DNA of 64,000 nucleotides from Hansschlegelia plantiphila (GTDB taxonomy: Bacteria > Pseudomonadota > Alphaproteobacteria > Rhizobiales > Methylopilaceae), in the NCBI RefSeq assembly GCF_027922265.1, contig NZ_BSFI01000022.1, positions 1 through 64,000 of the forward strand. Reading direction: 5' to 3'. The position numbers and the translations under genes are program-made. The notes under the pieces were generated by a model, which saw nothing but the letters and a program-made list of their open reading frames with translations, was not told where the DNA came from and made no database searches. Positions 1 to 9,843 of the stretch are shown here, piece by piece. The number at the start of each line of letters is the position of its first letter. The first letter of the stretch is position 1.

Positions 1-2
1 AC

Positions 3-122
3 AACATCGCGATGGAGGTGCACCTGATCGTGCCGATCGCGATGGAGGAGAAGCTGCGCTTCGCGATCCGCGAAGGCGGCCGCACCGTCGGCGCAGGCGT
101 CGTCGCAACCATCATCGAGTGA
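3..122 (+). CDS. tuf: Elongation factor Tu, C-terminal end (partial)
   Basis: This is the last 39 codons of EF-Tu, cut by the window edge. The readable residues include [20 protein letters not shown] and [10 protein letters not shown], which form the conserved end of domain 3. EF-Tu is the cytoplasmic GTPase that delivers aminoacyl-tRNA to the ribosome. Its position 78 bases before rpsJ on the same strand is the usual junction of the str and S10 clusters. Only the end of the gene is visible, so which tuf copy it is cannot be told. Confidence 0.95.
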   Translation, partial: NIAMEVHLIVPIAMEEKLRFAIREGGRTVGAGVVATIIE

Positions 123-200
123 GCTGAACCTTCTTGATTTGACCGCGGCGGGGCGCGCCGGACCATCCGGCGCCGCCCAGTCTCGTGGAGACTGACGAAC

Positions 201-509
201 ATGAACGGCCAGAACATTCGGATCCGCCTCAAGGCGTTCGACCATCGCATCCTCGACACGTCGACCCGCGAGATCGTGTCGACGGCGAAGCGGACCGGCG
301 CGACGGTCCGCGGGCCGATCCCGCTTCCGACCCGCATCGAGAAGTTCACCGTGAACCGATCGCCTCACGTCGACAAGAAGAGCCGCGAACAGTTCGAGAT
401 CCGGACGCACAAGCGTCTTCTCGACATCGTCGATCCGACCCCGCAGACCGTGGACGCGCTGATGAAGCTCGACCTCGCGGCCGGCGTGGATGTCGAGATC
501 AAGCTCTGA
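201..509 (+). CDS. rpsJ: 30S ribosomal protein S10
   Basis: This 102-residue protein matches the full usual length of S10. It starts [19 protein letters not shown] and carries the conserved [20 protein letters not shown] stretch. S10 sits in the head of the small subunit and also serves as NusE in antitermination. It is the first gene of the S10 cluster, after a 78-base gap that follows tuf. A GGAG lies upstream of the ATG. The family call is certain. Confidence 0.98.
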   Translation: MNGQNIRIRLKAFDHRILDTSTREIVSTAKRTGATVRGPIPLPTRIEKFTVNRSPHVDKKSREQFEIRTHKRLLDIVDPTPQTVDALMKLDLAAGVDVEIKL

Positions 510-535
510 ACGGATATTTGGGAAGGGCGACGCAA

Positions 536-1288
536 ATGCGGTCCGGACTCATCGCACAGAAGCTGGGCATGACCCGCGTCTTCACGGACGCCGGGGAGCA
601 TGTTCCGGTCACGGTGCTCAAGGTTGACCAGTGCCAGGTTGTCGGCCATCGCACGGTTGAGGCGCAGGGTTATGTCGCGCTTCAGCTCGGCGCTGGCTCG
701 CGCAAGCCGAAGAACGTGAACCGCGCCGAGCGCGGCCACTTCGCGAAGGTGGAAGTCGAGCCGAAGCGGAAGCTCGTCGAGTTCCGCGTCAGCGACGACG
801 CGGTGATCCCCGTCGGCGCCGAGATCACGGTCGACCACTTCCTCGTCGGCCAGCGCGTCGACGTGACGGGCACCTCGATCGGCAAGGGCTTCGCCGGCGC
901 CATGAAGCGCCATAACTTCGGCGGCCTGCGCGCCACCCACGGCGTGTCCGTGTCCCACCGTTCGCACGGTTCCACCGGCGGCCGTCAGGATCCCGGCAAG
1001 GTCTTCAAGAACAAGAAGATGGCCGGCCATATGGGCGACGTCCGCGTGACGACGCAGAACCTGAAGATCGTGTCGACCGACGTCGACCGCGGCCTCATCC
1101 TCGTCGAGGGCGCCGTTCCCGGCGCCAAGGGCGGCTGGATCCTGGTTCGCGACGCCGTGAAGACCCGCCTTCCGGAGGGCGTTCCGATGCCGGGTTCGTT
1201 CCGCGCTCGCGGCGCGGCCGACGAAGCTGCTTCGACCCCGGTCGAGACCGCCGCGCCCGAAACCGCCGCAGAGACGGAGAACGCGTGA
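536..1288 (+). CDS. rplC: 50S ribosomal protein L3
   Basis: The start is the ATG before [15 protein letters not shown], the classic L3 N-terminus; the reading frame is open far upstream but that part is not L3. The product is 250 residues and contains [19 protein letters not shown] and [20 protein letters not shown], the loops that reach toward the peptidyl transferase centre. The last 35 or so residues are a low-complexity Ala/Glu/Thr tail, which makes it longer than the E. coli protein; such tails are seen in alphaproteobacterial L3. Its stop overlaps the rplD start. Confidence 0.98.
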   Translation: MRSGLIAQKLGMTRVFTDAGEHVPVTVLKVDQCQVVGHRTVEAQGYVALQLGAGSRKPKNVNRAERGHFAKVEVEPKRKLVEFRVSDDAVIPVGAEITVDHFLVGQRVDVTGTSIGKGFAGAMKRHNFGGLRATHGVSVSHRSHGSTGGRQDPGKVFKNKKMAGHMGDVRVTTQNLKIVSTDVDRGLILVEGAVPGAKGGWILVRDAVKTRLPEGVPMPGSFRARGAADEAASTPVETAAPETAAETENA

Positions 1289-1911
1289 TGGTTGAGATCG
1301 CGATCACCAATTCCGACGGCAAGGCCGGCGAGAAGATCACGTTGTCGGACGACATTTTCGGCCTCGAGCCCCGGACCGACATCCTGCACCGGATGGTGCG
1401 CTGGCAGCTCGCCAAGCGCCAGGTCGGCTCGCACTCGACGCTCGGCCGCTCGGACATCGCCCGCACGGGCAAGAAGATGTACAAGCAGAAGGGCACGGGC
1501 CGCGCCCGTCACGCCCAGGCTTCCGCGCCGCAGTTCCGCGGCGGCGGTCGCGCCTTCGGCCCGGTCATCCGCTCCCATGCGCATGACCTGCCGAAGAAGT
1601 TCCGCGCACTCGGCCTGAAGCACGCGCTTTCGGCCAAGGCCCGCGACCAGCAGATCGTCGTGGTCGACGCTTTCGCGCTGGCCGAGGGCAAGACCAAGGC
1701 GTTCAAGCAGCACATCGAGACGCTCGGCTTCTCGAATGCGCTGGTCATCGACGGTGCCGAGGTCGACGCCAACGTCAAGCTCGCGGCCCGCGCGGTCCAC
1801 ACCGTCGACGTGCTGCCCGTTCAGGGCATCAACGTCTACGACATCCTTCGACGCGACGTCCTCGTTCTGACGAAGGCGGCCCTCGATGCGCTGGAGGCGC
1901 GTTTCAAATGA
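1288..1911 (+). CDS. rplD: 50S ribosomal protein L4
   Basis: The 207-residue product starts [19 protein letters not shown]. The ATG overlaps the rplC stop (TGATG), so I chose it over the GTG three bases earlier. It contains the extended loop motif [20 protein letters not shown] followed by [10 protein letters not shown], which lines the exit tunnel. L4 in enterobacteria also represses its own operon; whether it does so here cannot be seen. It is translationally coupled to both neighbours, since its stop overlaps the rplW start. Confidence 0.98.
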   Translation: MVEIAITNSDGKAGEKITLSDDIFGLEPRTDILHRMVRWQLAKRQVGSHSTLGRSDIARTGKKMYKQKGTGRARHAQASAPQFRGGGRAFGPVIRSHAHDLPKKFRALGLKHALSAKARDQQIVVVDAFALAEGKTKAFKQHIETLGFSNALVIDGAEVDANVKLAARAVHTVDVLPVQGINVYDILRRDVLVLTKAALDALEARFK

Positions 1912-2201
1912 CGGATCTGCGCCACTACGACGTCATCCGGTCGCCGATCATCACGGAAAAGGCGACCTACGCGTCCGAGCAGAACAAGGTCGTGTTCCGC
2001 GTTGCGGACACGGCCACCAAGCCGCAGATCAAGGCGGCTGTCGAAAAGCTGTTCGACGTCAAGGTCGTCAGCGTCAACACGCTGGTCCGCAAGGGCAAGA
2101 CCAAGCGTTTCCGTGGCCGCCTCGGCCAGCAGGGCGACGTCAAGCGCGCGATCGTGACATTGGCCGAAGGTCATTCGATCGACGTGACGACGGGTCTTTG
2201 A
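1908..2201 (+). CDS. rplW: 50S ribosomal protein L23
   Basis: This is a 97-residue L23, of usual length, with the N-terminal [20 protein letters not shown] motif and the basic [12 protein letters not shown] loop. L23 lies at the tunnel exit and is the docking site for trigger factor (encoded at 51156) and SRP. The ATG lies within the rplD stop region (ATGA), showing coupling. Confidence 0.98.
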   Translation: MTDLRHYDVIRSPIITEKATYASEQNKVVFRVADTATKPQIKAAVEKLFDVKVVSVNTLVRKGKTKRFRGRLGQQGDVKRAIVTLAEGHSIDVTTGL

Positions 2202-2227
2202 GGCAGGACGGGGAGGGAGCCTAAGCC

Positions 2228-3064
2228 ATGGCGCTGAAGCATTATAATCCGATCACGCCGAGCCTTCGCCAGCTCGTGATCGTCGACCGGTCCGCGCTCT
2301 ACAAGGGCACGCCGGTGAAGCAGCTGACCGAGGGGCTCTCGTCCTCCGGCGGCCGCAACAATCACGGCCGCATCACGGTGCGGTTCCGCGGCGGCGGTCA
2401 CAAGCGGACGTACCGCCTGATCGACTTCAAGCGGCGCAAGCTGGACGTGCCGGCCAAGGTGGAGCGGATCGAGTACGATCCGAACCGTTCGGCCTTCATC
2501 GCGCTGATCCGCTATGCCGACGACGAGCTGAGCTACATCCTGGCGCCGCAGCGCCTCGCGGTGGGCGACAGCGTGGTCGCCGGCGCGCAGGTCGACGTGA
2601 AGCCGGGCAACGCGATGCCGCTGGGCGTCGCGCCGGTCGGCACGATCGTCCACAACGTCGAGCTGAAGATCGGCCGCGGCGGGCAGATCGCGCGCTCCGC
2701 CGGGTCCTACGCGCAGATCGTCGCCCGCGACCAGGGCTACGTGACGCTGCGCCTGAGCTCGGGCGAGCAGCGCATGGTGCATGGCCATTGCTTCGGCACG
2801 GTGGGCGCGGTGTCGAACCCCGACCACTCCAACATCAGCCTGGGCAAGGCCGGCCGTTCGCGCTGGCTCGGCCGCAAGCCGCATAACCGCGGCGTGACGA
2901 TGAACCCTGTCGACCATCCCCACGGCGGCGGCGAAGGCCGCACCTCGGGCGGCCGTCACCCGGTGACCCCCTGGGGCAAGCCGACCAAGGGCAAGCGTAC
3001 GCGCAGCAACAAGGCGACCGACAAGTTCATCGTGTCGAGCCGCCACGCCCGTAAGAAGAAGTAA
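2228..3064 (+). CDS. rplB: 50S ribosomal protein L2
   Basis: The 278-residue product has all the L2 hallmarks: [20 protein letters not shown] near residue 48 and [20 protein letters not shown] near residue 225. The latter loop approaches the peptidyl transferase centre. L2 is needed for subunit joining. It lies 26 bases after rplW and 12 bases before rpsS in the S10 operon. Confidence 0.98.
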   Translation: MALKHYNPITPSLRQLVIVDRSALYKGTPVKQLTEGLSSSGGRNNHGRITVRFRGGGHKRTYRLIDFKRRKLDVPAKVERIEYDPNRSAFIALIRYADDELSYILAPQRLAVGDSVVAGAQVDVKPGNAMPLGVAPVGTIVHNVELKIGRGGQIARSAGSYAQIVARDQGYVTLRLSSGEQRMVHGHCFGTVGAVSNPDHSNISLGKAGRSRWLGRKPHNRGVTMNPVDHPHGGGEGRTSGGRHPVTPWGKPTKGKRTRSNKATDKFIVSSRHARKKK

Positions 3065-3076
3065 GGAGAGCCGGCC

Positions 3077-3355
3077 ATGGCGCGTTCAGTCTGGAAGGGT
3101 CCCTTCGTCGACGGGTACCTGCTCAAGAAGGCCGACAATGCGCGGTCTTCGACCCGCAGCGAGGTCATCAAGATCTGGAGCCGTCGCTCCACGATCCTGC
3201 CGCAGTTCGTGGGCCTCACCTTCGGGGTCTACAACGGCCACAAGCACATCCCCGTGTCGGTCAATGAAGAGATGATCGGCCACAAGTTCGGCGAGTTCGC
3301 CCCGACCCGTACCTTCTACGGTCACGCGGCGGACAAGAAGTCGAAGAGGAAGTAA
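3077..3355 (+). CDS. rpsS: 30S ribosomal protein S19
   Basis: A 92-residue S19 beginning [18 protein letters not shown], with [20 protein letters not shown] and the [20 protein letters not shown] stretch. It binds 16S rRNA in the 30S head with S13. An AGGAGAG precedes the ATG. It is followed after 4 bases by rplV. Confidence 0.98.
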   Translation: MARSVWKGPFVDGYLLKKADNARSSTRSEVIKIWSRRSTILPQFVGLTFGVYNGHKHIPVSVNEEMIGHKFGEFAPTRTFYGHAADKKSKRK

Positions 3356-3359
3356 GGTT

Positions 3360-3749
3360 ATGGGCAAGCAGGCACGCGAGCGCGCGCTTCCCGACAACGA
3401 GGCGAAAGCTGTGCTGCGGATGGTTCGCATCTCGCCGCAGAAGCTGAACCTCGTCGCGCAGCTCATCCGCGGCAAGAAGGTCGACAAGGCGCTCGCCGAC
3501 CTCACCTTCTCCCGCAAGCGGATCGCCGGCCAGGTGAAGAAGACGCTCGAGAGCGCCATCGCCAACGCCGAGAACAACCATGACCTCGACGTCGACGATC
3601 TCGTCGTCGCCCAGGCCTTCGTCGGCAAGTCGATCGTGATGAAGCGTTTCAGCCCGCGCGCCCGTGGCCGCGTCGGCCAGATCCAGAAGCCGTTCTCGCA
3701 CCTGACGATCATCGTTCGTCAGGTCGAGACGGAAGCGGCGAAGGCCTGA
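3360..3749 (+). CDS. rplV: 50S ribosomal protein L22
   Basis: A 129-residue L22. The conserved core reads [20 protein letters not shown], then [20 protein letters not shown], and ends in the beta-hairpin region [20 protein letters not shown] that lines the exit tunnel. The ATG follows the rpsS stop by 4 bases, so translation is probably coupled. Confidence 0.98.
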   Translation: MGKQARERALPDNEAKAVLRMVRISPQKLNLVAQLIRGKKVDKALADLTFSRKRIAGQVKKTLESAIANAENNHDLDVDDLVVAQAFVGKSIVMKRFSPRARGRVGQIQKPFSHLTIIVRQVETEAAKA

Positions 3750-3759
3750 GGAGAAGACG

Positions 3760-4461
3760 ATGGGTCACAAGGTCAACCCGATCGGGCTTCGGCTCGGCAT
3801 CAACCGCACCTGGGATTCGCGCTGGTTCGCGAGCGGCGGCGAGTATGTGAAGCTCCTGCAGGAGGACATCGCGATCCGCGACGCCCTCCTCAAGGATCTG
3901 AAGCAGGCCGCCGTCTCCAAGATCGTGATCGAGCGTCCGCACAAGAAGTGCCGCGTCTCTATCTACTCGGCCCGTCCGGGCATCGTGATCGGGAAGAAGG
4001 GCGCGGACATCGAGAAGCTTCGCAAGAAGGTCGGCTCGATGACGGCGTCGGAGGTCCACATCAACATCGTGGAAGTCCGCAAGCCCGAGATAGACTCGAC
4101 GCTGGTCGCGGAGTCGATCGCCCAGCAGCTCGAGCGTCGCGTGGCGTTCCGCCGGGCGATGAAGCGCGCGGTTCAGTCGGCGATGCGTCTCGGCGCCGAG
4201 GGCATCCGCATCAACTGCGCGGGCCGTCTCGGCGGGGCGGAGATCGCCCGCACCGAGTGGTATCGCGAAGGCCGGGTGCCGCTGCACACGCTGCGCGCTG
4301 ACGTCGACTACGGGGTCGCCACCGCGAAGACCGCGATGGGCACCTGCGGCGTCAAGGTCTGGATCTTCAAGGGCGAAGTCATGGAGCACGATCCCATGGC
4401 GCAGGATCGCCGCCTGAACGACGGCGACGGCGGTCGTCCGTCACGCCGCGACCACGCGTGA
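3760..4461 (+). CDS. rpsC: 30S ribosomal protein S3
   Basis: The 233-residue protein starts [21 protein letters not shown] type II KH domain shows its GxxG loop in [15 protein letters not shown], around residues 74-88. The C-terminal S3 domain includes [21 protein letters not shown]3 helps form the mRNA entry tunnel and unwinds mRNA. It sits between rplV and rplP as usual. Confidence 0.98.
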   Translation: MGHKVNPIGLRLGINRTWDSRWFASGGEYVKLLQEDIAIRDALLKDLKQAAVSKIVIERPHKKCRVSIYSARPGIVIGKKGADIEKLRKKVGSMTASEVHINIVEVRKPEIDSTLVAESIAQQLERRVAFRRAMKRAVQSAMRLGAEGIRINCAGRLGGAEIARTEWYREGRVPLHTLRADVDYGVATAKTAMGTCGVKVWIFKGEVMEHDPMAQDRRLNDGDGGRPSRRDHA

Positions 4462-4484
4462 GCGGGGCGCCGGGAGTTTAAGTC

Positions 4485-4898
4485 ATGCTGCAACCGAAGA
4501 AGACCAAGTTCCGCAAGCAGTTCAAGGGTCGCATCAGCGGCGCTGCGAAGGGCGGATTCAATCTCGACTTCGGCGCGTTCGGCCTGAAGGCGCTCGAGCC
4601 GGAGCGCGTCACCGCGCGTCAGATCGAAGCCGCCCGCCGCGCTCTGACGCGTCACATGAAGCGCGCCGGCCGCGTCTGGATCCGCATCTATCCGGACGTT
4701 CCGGTGACGTCGAAGCCGACCGAAGTCCGCATGGGCAAGGGCAAGGGCGCGACGGACTACTGGGCCGCCAAGGTGAAGCCGGGCCGCATCATGTTCGAGA
4801 TCGACGGCGTCTCCATGGAGACCGCCAAGGAAGCCCTCGCGCTCGCCGCCGCCAAGCTTCCGATCCGCACGCGCTTCGTTCAGCGCATCGCCGAGTAA
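4485..4898 (+). CDS. rplP: 50S ribosomal protein L16
   Basis: A 137-residue L16 starting [19 protein letters not shown], with [20 protein letters not shown] and [20 protein letters not shown]. It organises the aminoacyl-tRNA site region of 23S rRNA. Length and motifs are standard. It is followed after 11 bases by rpmC. Confidence 0.98.
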   Translation: MLQPKKTKFRKQFKGRISGAAKGGFNLDFGAFGLKALEPERVTARQIEAARRALTRHMKRAGRVWIRIYPDVPVTSKPTEVRMGKGKGATDYWAAKVKPGRIMFEIDGVSMETAKEALALAAAKLPIRTRFVQRIAE

Positions 4899-4909
4899 GG
4901 AGACACGTC

Positions 4910-5119
4910 ATGGCAAAAGCGCAGGACTTCCGCGCAATGACCGTCGACCAGCTCGACGACGAACTCCTCAAGCTGAAGAAGGAGCAGTTCAACCTGCGCT
5001 TTCAGAAGGCGACGGGACAGCTCGACAACACGTCACGGGTTCGGCTCGTGCGCCGCGACATCGCGCGCATCCGCACCGTCGTGACGACCAAGCGCGGCGA
5101 AGCCGCCGCGAAGGTCTGA
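4910..5119 (+). CDS. rpmC: 50S ribosomal protein L29
   Basis: A 69-residue, all-helical L29. It has the conserved [20 protein letters not shown] and [11 protein letters not shown] segments. L29 contacts L23 at the exit of the tunnel. It has AAGGAGA upstream and is followed by rpsQ after 10 bases. Confidence 0.97.
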   Translation: MAKAQDFRAMTVDQLDDELLKLKKEQFNLRFQKATGQLDNTSRVRLVRRDIARIRTVVTTKRGEAAAKV

Positions 5120-5129
5120 GGAGGACATC

Positions 5130-5408
5130 ATGCCGAAGCGAGTCCTCCTAGGGACTGTCATTTCCGACAAGAACGCCAAGACCGTCGTGGTCAAGGTGGA
5201 GCGTCGGTTCACGCATCCGCTTCTGAAGAAGACGGTGCGGCGGTCCAAGCACTACCACGCCCATGACGAGGACCGCCGCTACAAGGTCGGCGACCTCGTG
5301 TGGATCGAGGAGAGCAAGCCGATTTCGAAGCTGAAGCGCTGGGTGGTGCGGGCCGACGTCACTGTCGATCCCGACGTCGCCGCTCCCGCGCCGTCCGCTT
5401 CCGAGTGA
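5130..5408 (+). CDS. rpsQ: 30S ribosomal protein S17
   Basis: A 92-residue S17 with the OB-fold core [20 protein letters not shown] followed by [20 protein letters not shown]. It binds the 5' domain of 16S rRNA. A short Ala/Pro tail closes it. A GAGGA lies just upstream. The next gene, rplN, comes after an unusually wide 85-base gap. Confidence 0.97.
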   Translation: MPKRVLLGTVISDKNAKTVVVKVERRFTHPLLKKTVRRSKHYHAHDEDRRYKVGDLVWIEESKPISKLKRWVVRADVTVDPDVAAPAPSASE

Positions 5409-5493
5409 ATTTCATCTGAAGAGTAAGGCCCGCCGGGCCAGGTCCGCCGAATAGCGGAAACCGGCTCCGAGCGAGAAAGAAAGGTTTACGGCC

Positions 5494-5862
5494 ATGATTC
5501 AGATGCAGAGCAACCTCGACGTCGCCGACAACTCCGGCGCCAAGCGAGTGATGTGCATCAAGGTTCTGGGCGGCGCAGGCCGCCGCTACGCCGGCGTTGG
5601 CGACATCATCGTGGTGTCGATCAAGGAGGCGATTCCGCGCGGCCGCGTGAAGAAGGGCGACGTCATGAAGGCTGTCGTCGTTCGCACCGCCAAGGAAATT
5701 CGTCGCGTCGACGGCTCTGTGATCCGCTTCGACCGCAATGCGGCCGTTCTGATCAACAATCAGAAGGAGCCCGTCGGCACGCGCATCTTCGGGCCGGTTC
5801 CGCGCGAGCTGCGCGCCAAGAACCACATGAAGATCATCTCGCTCGCGCCGGAGGTGCTGTAA
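5494..5862 (+). CDS. rplN: 50S ribosomal protein L14
   Basis: A 122-residue L14, the invariant length of the family. It starts [20 protein letters not shown] and contains [20 protein letters not shown]. It forms an intersubunit bridge and is the binding site of the silencing factor RsfS. It begins the spc part of the cluster. Its stop overlaps the rplX start (TAATG). Confidence 0.98.
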   Translation: MIQMQSNLDVADNSGAKRVMCIKVLGGAGRRYAGVGDIIVVSIKEAIPRGRVKKGDVMKAVVVRTAKEIRRVDGSVIRFDRNAAVLINNQKEPVGTRIFGPVPRELRAKNHMKIISLAPEVL

Positions 5863-6179
5863 TGGCCGCGAAGATCAAGAAAGGCGACAAGGTCGTCGTT
5901 CTCGCCGGTCGCGACAAGGGCAAGACCGGTGAAGTTCTGCAGGTGATGCCGAAGGACGAGCGCGCCATCGTGCGCGGCGTGAACCTTATCTCGCGTCACC
6001 AGAAGCAGACGCAGTCGCAGGAGGGCGGCATCATCCGCAAGGAAGCCACCATCCACCTTTCCAACATCGCGCTCGCCGATCCGAAGGACGGCAAGGCGAC
6101 GCGCGTCGGCTTCAAGGTCCTGGACGACGGCCGCAAGGTGCGCGTCGCGACCCGTTCGGGGGAGCAGATCGATGCCTGA
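5862..6179 (+). CDS. rplX: 50S ribosomal protein L24
   Basis: A 105-residue L24 whose KOW motif reads [20 protein letters not shown], followed by [20 protein letters not shown]. It nucleates 50S assembly. The reading frame stays open upstream of this ATG, but the start is fixed by the family N-terminus and the overlap with rplN. Its last eight bases overlap rplE. Confidence 0.97.
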   Translation: MAAKIKKGDKVVVLAGRDKGKTGEVLQVMPKDERAIVRGVNLISRHQKQTQSQEGGIIRKEATIHLSNIALADPKDGKATRVGFKVLDDGRKVRVATRSGEQIDA

Positions 6180-6729
6180 GGCAGTCTACACGCCGCGTCT
6201 CAAGCGGCATTACGACGAAGTCGTCCGGCCGCAGCTGATCGAAGAGTTCGGTTACAAGAACCCAATGGCGGTTCCGACGCTCACCAAGATCGTCGTGAAC
6301 ATGGGCATCGGCGAGGCTGTCGCCGACTCCAAGAAGGCGGCGATCGCAGCCGGCGAGCTCGCCAAGATCGTCGGCCAGAAGCCGGTGATCACGAAGGCCC
6401 GCACCTCGATCGCGACCTTCAAGCTGCGCGAGGGCCAGTCGGTCGGCGCCAAGGTGACGCTTCGTCGCCAGCGCATGTACGACTTCGTCGACCGCCTGGT
6501 CACGATCGCGCTGCCGCGCGTCCGCGACTTCCGCGGCCTGAACCCCAAGAGCTTCGATGGCCGCGGCAACTTCGCCATGGGCATCAAGGAGCACATCATT
6601 TTCCCCGAGATCGAGTACGACAAGATCGATCAGGTCTGGGGCATGGACGTCATCGTCTGCACGACGGCGAAGTCCGACGACGAGGCGCGCGCGCTGCTGC
6701 GGGCCTTCAACTTCCCCTTCAGGCAGTGA
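6172..6729 (+). CDS. rplE: 50S ribosomal protein L5
   Basis: A 185-residue L5 containing [20 protein letters not shown], the [20 protein letters not shown] region and [21 protein letters not shown]5 binds 5S rRNA and bridges to S13 in the small subunit. The ATG lies inside the end of rplX, so it is translationally coupled. Confidence 0.98.
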   Translation: MPEAVYTPRLKRHYDEVVRPQLIEEFGYKNPMAVPTLTKIVVNMGIGEAVADSKKAAIAAGELAKIVGQKPVITKARTSIATFKLREGQSVGAKVTLRRQRMYDFVDRLVTIALPRVRDFRGLNPKSFDGRGNFAMGIKEHIIFPEIEYDKIDQVWGMDVIVCTTAKSDDEARALLRAFNFPFRQ

Positions 6730-6741
6730 CGGGAGGATCGC

Positions 6742-7047
6742 ATGGCTAAGAAAAGCGCGATCGAAAAGAACGAACGTCGCCGCAAGTTGGTGGCCCGGGA
6801 CGCTGCGAAGCGCGCCGAGCTCAAGGCGATCGCCAAGAACCCGAACCTCGACCTCGAGGATCGCTTCGCTGCGCGCCTGAAGCTCGCCGAGCTTCCCCGG
6901 AACGGCTCGAAGATCCGCATACGCAACCGTTGCGAAATCACGGGACGGCCGCGCGCGTACTACCGCAAGCTCGGCATCTCGCGGATCGCGATCAGGGACC
7001 TCGGCTCCAAAGGCCTGATCCCTGGTCTCACGAAATCGAGCTGGTGA
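6742..7047 (+). CDS. rpsN: 30S ribosomal protein S14 (zinc-free form)
   Basis: A 101-residue S14 ending [17 protein letters not shown]. It contains [20 protein letters not shown]. Only one cysteine is present in that region, so it lacks the CxxC pairs of the zinc-binding short form and belongs to the long, zinc-independent class. It has GGGAGGA upstream and lies between rplE and rpsH. Confidence 0.98.
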   Translation: MAKKSAIEKNERRRKLVARDAAKRAELKAIAKNPNLDLEDRFAARLKLAELPRNGSKIRIRNRCEITGRPRAYYRKLGISRIAIRDLGSKGLIPGLTKSSW

Positions 7048-7060
7048 GGAGGAGGGGCAC

Positions 7061-7459
7061 ATGTCAATGATCGATCCCCTCGGCGATATGCTGACGCGAA
7101 TCCGCAACGCGCATATGCGGAGCAAGTCCACCGTGTCGACGCCCGGCTCGCGCCTGCGCCAGCACGTGCTCGATGTGCTGCAGTCGGAAGGCTACATCCG
7201 TGGCTACACGGAGACCGAGCTGACCAACGGCCGCACCGAGTTCGAGATCGAACTCAAGTACTACGACGGCGCGCCCGTCATCCGCGAGATCCAGCGGGTG
7301 TCGAAGCCGGGCCGGCGTGTGTACGCCTCGGTCAAGAACCTTCCGCGCGTGGCGAACGGCCTCGGCATCTCGATCCTCTCCACGCCGAAGGGCGTGATGG
7401 CGGATCACGACGCTCGCGACAACAACGTGGGCGGGGAGATCCTCTGCCGCGTCTTCTGA
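7061..7459 (+). CDS. rpsH: 30S ribosomal protein S8
   Basis: A 132-residue S8 with [20 protein letters not shown] and the C-terminal [20 protein letters not shown] followed by EILCRVF. S8 binds the central domain of 16S rRNA and, in enterobacteria, represses the spc operon. A second ATG two codons in (7067) is an alternative start; the first is better spaced from GAGGAGG. Confidence 0.98.
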   Translation: MSMIDPLGDMLTRIRNAHMRSKSTVSTPGSRLRQHVLDVLQSEGYIRGYTETELTNGRTEFEIELKYYDGAPVIREIQRVSKPGRRVYASVKNLPRVANGLGISILSTPKGVMADHDARDNNVGGEILCRVF

Positions 7460-7504
7460 CGCTGGCGGACGGGTCTTTCACGGAACAGGATACGGAGAGC
7501 GATC

Positions 7505-8038
7505 ATGTCGCGCATCGGCAAGAAGCCGGTCGACGTGCCGTCGGGCGTCACCGCGGCGGTCGAAGGCCAGGATATCAAGGTCAAGGGTCCGAAGGGCGAG
7601 CTCGCCTTTCGGGCGCATGACGACGTCGTCGTCGAGTTCAAGGACGGCAAGGTTTCGGTCACGCCGCGCGAGCAGACGAAGCGCGCCCGGTCGATGTGGG
7701 GCATGTCGCGCACGATGGTGCAGAACCTCGTGACCGGCGTGACCCAGGGCTTCGAGAAGAAGCTTGAAATCACCGGCGTCGGCTACCGCGCGTCGGTTCA
7801 GGGCAAGAACCTCGTTCTCGCTCTGGGTTATAGCCACGACGTGATCTATCCGGTCCCGGAAGGGATCCAGATCACGTGCGCCAAGCCGACGGAGATCTCG
7901 ATCTCCGGTATGAACTGCCAGCGGGTCGGCCAGGTGGCCGCAGAGATTCGCGACTTCCGCAGGCCGGAGCCCTACAAGGGCAAGGGCGTGAAATACGCGG
8001 GCGAATTCATCTTCCGCAAGGAAGGCAAGAAGAAGTAA
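7505..8038 (+). CDS. rplF: 50S ribosomal protein L6
   Basis: A 177-residue L6 that starts [20 protein letters not shown]. Two duplicated L6 folds follow, with [20 protein letters not shown] in the linker and the C-terminal [20 protein letters not shown]. It sits near the GTPase-associated centre. A GGAGAG precedes the start. Confidence 0.98.
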   Translation: MSRIGKKPVDVPSGVTAAVEGQDIKVKGPKGELAFRAHDDVVVEFKDGKVSVTPREQTKRARSMWGMSRTMVQNLVTGVTQGFEKKLEITGVGYRASVQGKNLVLALGYSHDVIYPVPEGIQITCAKPTEISISGMNCQRVGQVAAEIRDFRRPEPYKGKGVKYAGEFIFRKEGKKK

Positions 8039-8049
8039 GGGCCGGGACC

Positions 8050-8412
8050 ATGGCGAAGAATCTTCAGACCGGGGCCCGCCGCAAGGCGCGCGTTCGCCGG
8101 GCTCTTCTTTCCGCTGCGAACGGACGTCCGCGCCTGTCGGTGCACCGTTCGTCGAAGCAGATCTATGCGCAGGTCATCGACGATGCGAAGGGCGTGACGC
8201 TTGCGTCCGCCTCGACGCTCGACAAGGACTTCCGCGCCGAGAAGAAGACCGGCGCCGACATCGCGGCGGCTCAGGCCGTCGGCAAGCTGGTGGCGGAGCG
8301 CGCAGCGGCCGCCGGCGTGAAGGACGTCGTGTTCGACCGCGGCAGCTACATCTATCACGGCCGGGTCAAGGCCTTGGCCGAGGCCGCCCGCGAGGGCGGG
8401 CTCAACTTTTGA
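8050..8412 (+). CDS. rplR: 50S ribosomal protein L18
   Basis: A 120-residue L18. The start is the ATG 11 bases after rplF; upstream sequence in the same frame is not L18. It shows [20 protein letters not shown] and ends [20 protein letters not shown] plus EGGLNF. L18 carries 5S rRNA into the large subunit with L5. Confidence 0.98.
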   Translation: MAKNLQTGARRKARVRRALLSAANGRPRLSVHRSSKQIYAQVIDDAKGVTLASASTLDKDFRAEKKTGADIAAAQAVGKLVAERAAAAGVKDVVFDRGSYIYHGRVKALAEAAREGGLNF

Positions 8413-8441
8413 AGCCCGCTCTGGCTGAGAGGATTTAAGAC

Positions 8442-9011
8442 ATGGCTCGTGAGCCTAGAGACAATCGCCGGAACGACCGCGATGACCGCGACAGCGAGTT
8501 CGTCGACAAGCTGGTGCACATCAACCGCGTCGCCAAGGTGGTGAAGGGCGGCAGGCGCTTCGGCTTCGCGGCGCTCGTCGTCGTGGGCGACCAGAAGGGC
8601 CGCGTCGGCTTCGGTCACGGCAAGGCCCGTGAAGTGCCGGAAGCGATCCGCAAGGCGACCGAGTCGGCCAAGCGCGGCCTGATCCGCGTGCCGCTGCGCG
8701 AAGGCCGCACGCTGCATCACGACGTCGACGGCCGCCACGGCGCCGGCAAGGTCGTGCTCCGCGCGGCTCCGGCCGGCACGGGCATCATCGCCGGCGGCCC
8801 GATGCGCGCCGTGTTCGAAACGCTCGGCGTCCACGACGTGGTCGCCAAGTCGCTCGGCTCGTCGAACCCCTACAACATGGTGCGCGCCACCTTCGACGCC
8901 CTCAAGGGCGAAGACAGTCCGCGCTCGGTCGCCGCTCGCCGCGGCCTCAAGGTTTCGACGCTGCAGGCTCGTCGCCGCGATGTCGACGCCGATGCGGTCG
9001 CCGAAGGCTGA
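8442..9011 (+). CDS. rpsE: 30S ribosomal protein S5
   Basis: A 189-residue S5 with the double-stranded-RNA-binding domain ([20 protein letters not shown]) and the C-terminal domain with [21 protein letters not shown]5 affects accuracy and mRNA unwinding. An AGAGGA lies upstream. The charged N-terminal segment is rich in Arg and Asp. Confidence 0.98.
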   Translation: MAREPRDNRRNDRDDRDSEFVDKLVHINRVAKVVKGGRRFGFAALVVVGDQKGRVGFGHGKAREVPEAIRKATESAKRGLIRVPLREGRTLHHDVDGRHGAGKVVLRAAPAGTGIIAGGPMRAVFETLGVHDVVAKSLGSSNPYNMVRATFDALKGEDSPRSVAARRGLKVSTLQARRRDVDADAVAEG

Positions 9012-9034
9012 TCGGAACCTAAAGGAGCTTGATC

Positions 9035-9259
9035 ATGGCAGACGCCGCCAAGAAGAAGAACGCCAAGGCTGGCAGCGTGACGGTGGTCCAGACCGGCTCG
9101 TCCACCCGTCGCCCGGCTGACCAGCACGCGACCCTCGTCGGCCTCGGCCTCGGCCGTATCGGCAAGAGCCGCGAGCTTAACGACACGCCTGCCATTCGCG
9201 GCATGATCGCGAAGGTCGCGCACCTCGTGCGCGTCGAAGCCGCCGCGGGAGAGAAGTGA
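9035..9259 (+). CDS. rpmD: 50S ribosomal protein L30
   Basis: A 74-residue L30 whose core [20 protein letters not shown] is followed by [20 protein letters not shown]. It has about a dozen extra basic N-terminal residues compared with the shortest L30 proteins. I chose the ATG over the TTG six bases earlier because AAGGAG is well spaced from the ATG. The stop overlaps rplO. Confidence 0.95.
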   Translation: MADAAKKKNAKAGSVTVVQTGSSTRRPADQHATLVGLGLGRIGKSRELNDTPAIRGMIAKVAHLVRVEAAAGEK

Positions 9260-9744
9260 TGGTGAAGCTCAACGATCTCCGGGACAATCCCGGCGCCACC
9301 AAGGACCGGATCCGCGTCGGACGCGGCATCGGTTCGGGCAAGGGCAAGACCGGCGGCCGTGGCGTCAAGGGTCAGAAGTCCCGCACGGGCGTTCGTGTGA
9401 AGGCTTTCGAGGGCGGTCAGATGCCGCTTTATCGTCGTCTCCCGAAGCGCGGCTTCCACAATCTGTTCGCGACCGACCTGAACGAGGTCAATCTCGCCCG
9501 GCTCCAGCAGGCGGTGGACGCCGGCAAGCTGGACGCGACGAAGCCCGTGACGGAGGCCGCGCTGATCGAGGCCGGCGTGCTGTCGAAGAAGCGGGATGGC
9601 GTGAAGGTGCTCGGCCGTGGCGAGTTGAAGACCAAGCTCGACCTCGAGGTCTTCGCGGTGTCGAAGTCGGTCGCCGACGCGATCGAGAAGCTCGGCGGCA
9701 AGGTGACGCTGCTCGCCCCGACGAAGGATGCGGACGCGGTCTGA
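9259..9744 (+). CDS. rplO: 50S ribosomal protein L15
   Basis: A 161-residue L15. The glycine- and basic-rich N-terminal arm ([20 protein letters not shown]) is diagnostic, followed by [19 protein letters not shown]. It assembles late in the 50S subunit. The ATG overlaps the rpmD stop (TGATG). A strong hairpin lies 25 bases past its stop. Confidence 0.97.
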   Translation: MVKLNDLRDNPGATKDRIRVGRGIGSGKGKTGGRGVKGQKSRTGVRVKAFEGGQMPLYRRLPKRGFHNLFATDLNEVNLARLQQAVDAGKLDATKPVTEAALIEAGVLSKKRDGVKVLGRGELKTKLDLEVFAVSKSVADAIEKLGGKVTLLAPTKDADAV

Positions 9745-9768
9745 CGTCCCTATCTGAGGATCGTCTCG

Positions 9769-9795
9769 ATGACGCCCCGATCTTCGGGGCGTCAT
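9769..9795 (+). terminator. Hairpin between rplO and secY
   Basis: A perfect 12-bp stem with a 3-base loop (arms 9769-9780 and 9784-9795, each containing GACGCCCC or its complement). There is no run of T after it (GACGTCCTTTAG follows), so it is not a textbook intrinsic terminator. It may attenuate expression or protect an mRNA 3' end upstream of secY. Confidence 0.5.
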
Positions 9796-9843
9796 GACGT
9801 CCTTTAGGGGGCGGCGCGTGCACTCTTTCCCTGGACGAACCCC

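Noticed and set aside
185..535. A long open frame running into rplC that would add 117 residues to L3
   Set aside because: It overlaps rpsJ in another frame and has no L3 similarity; the true L3 start is the ATG at 536.
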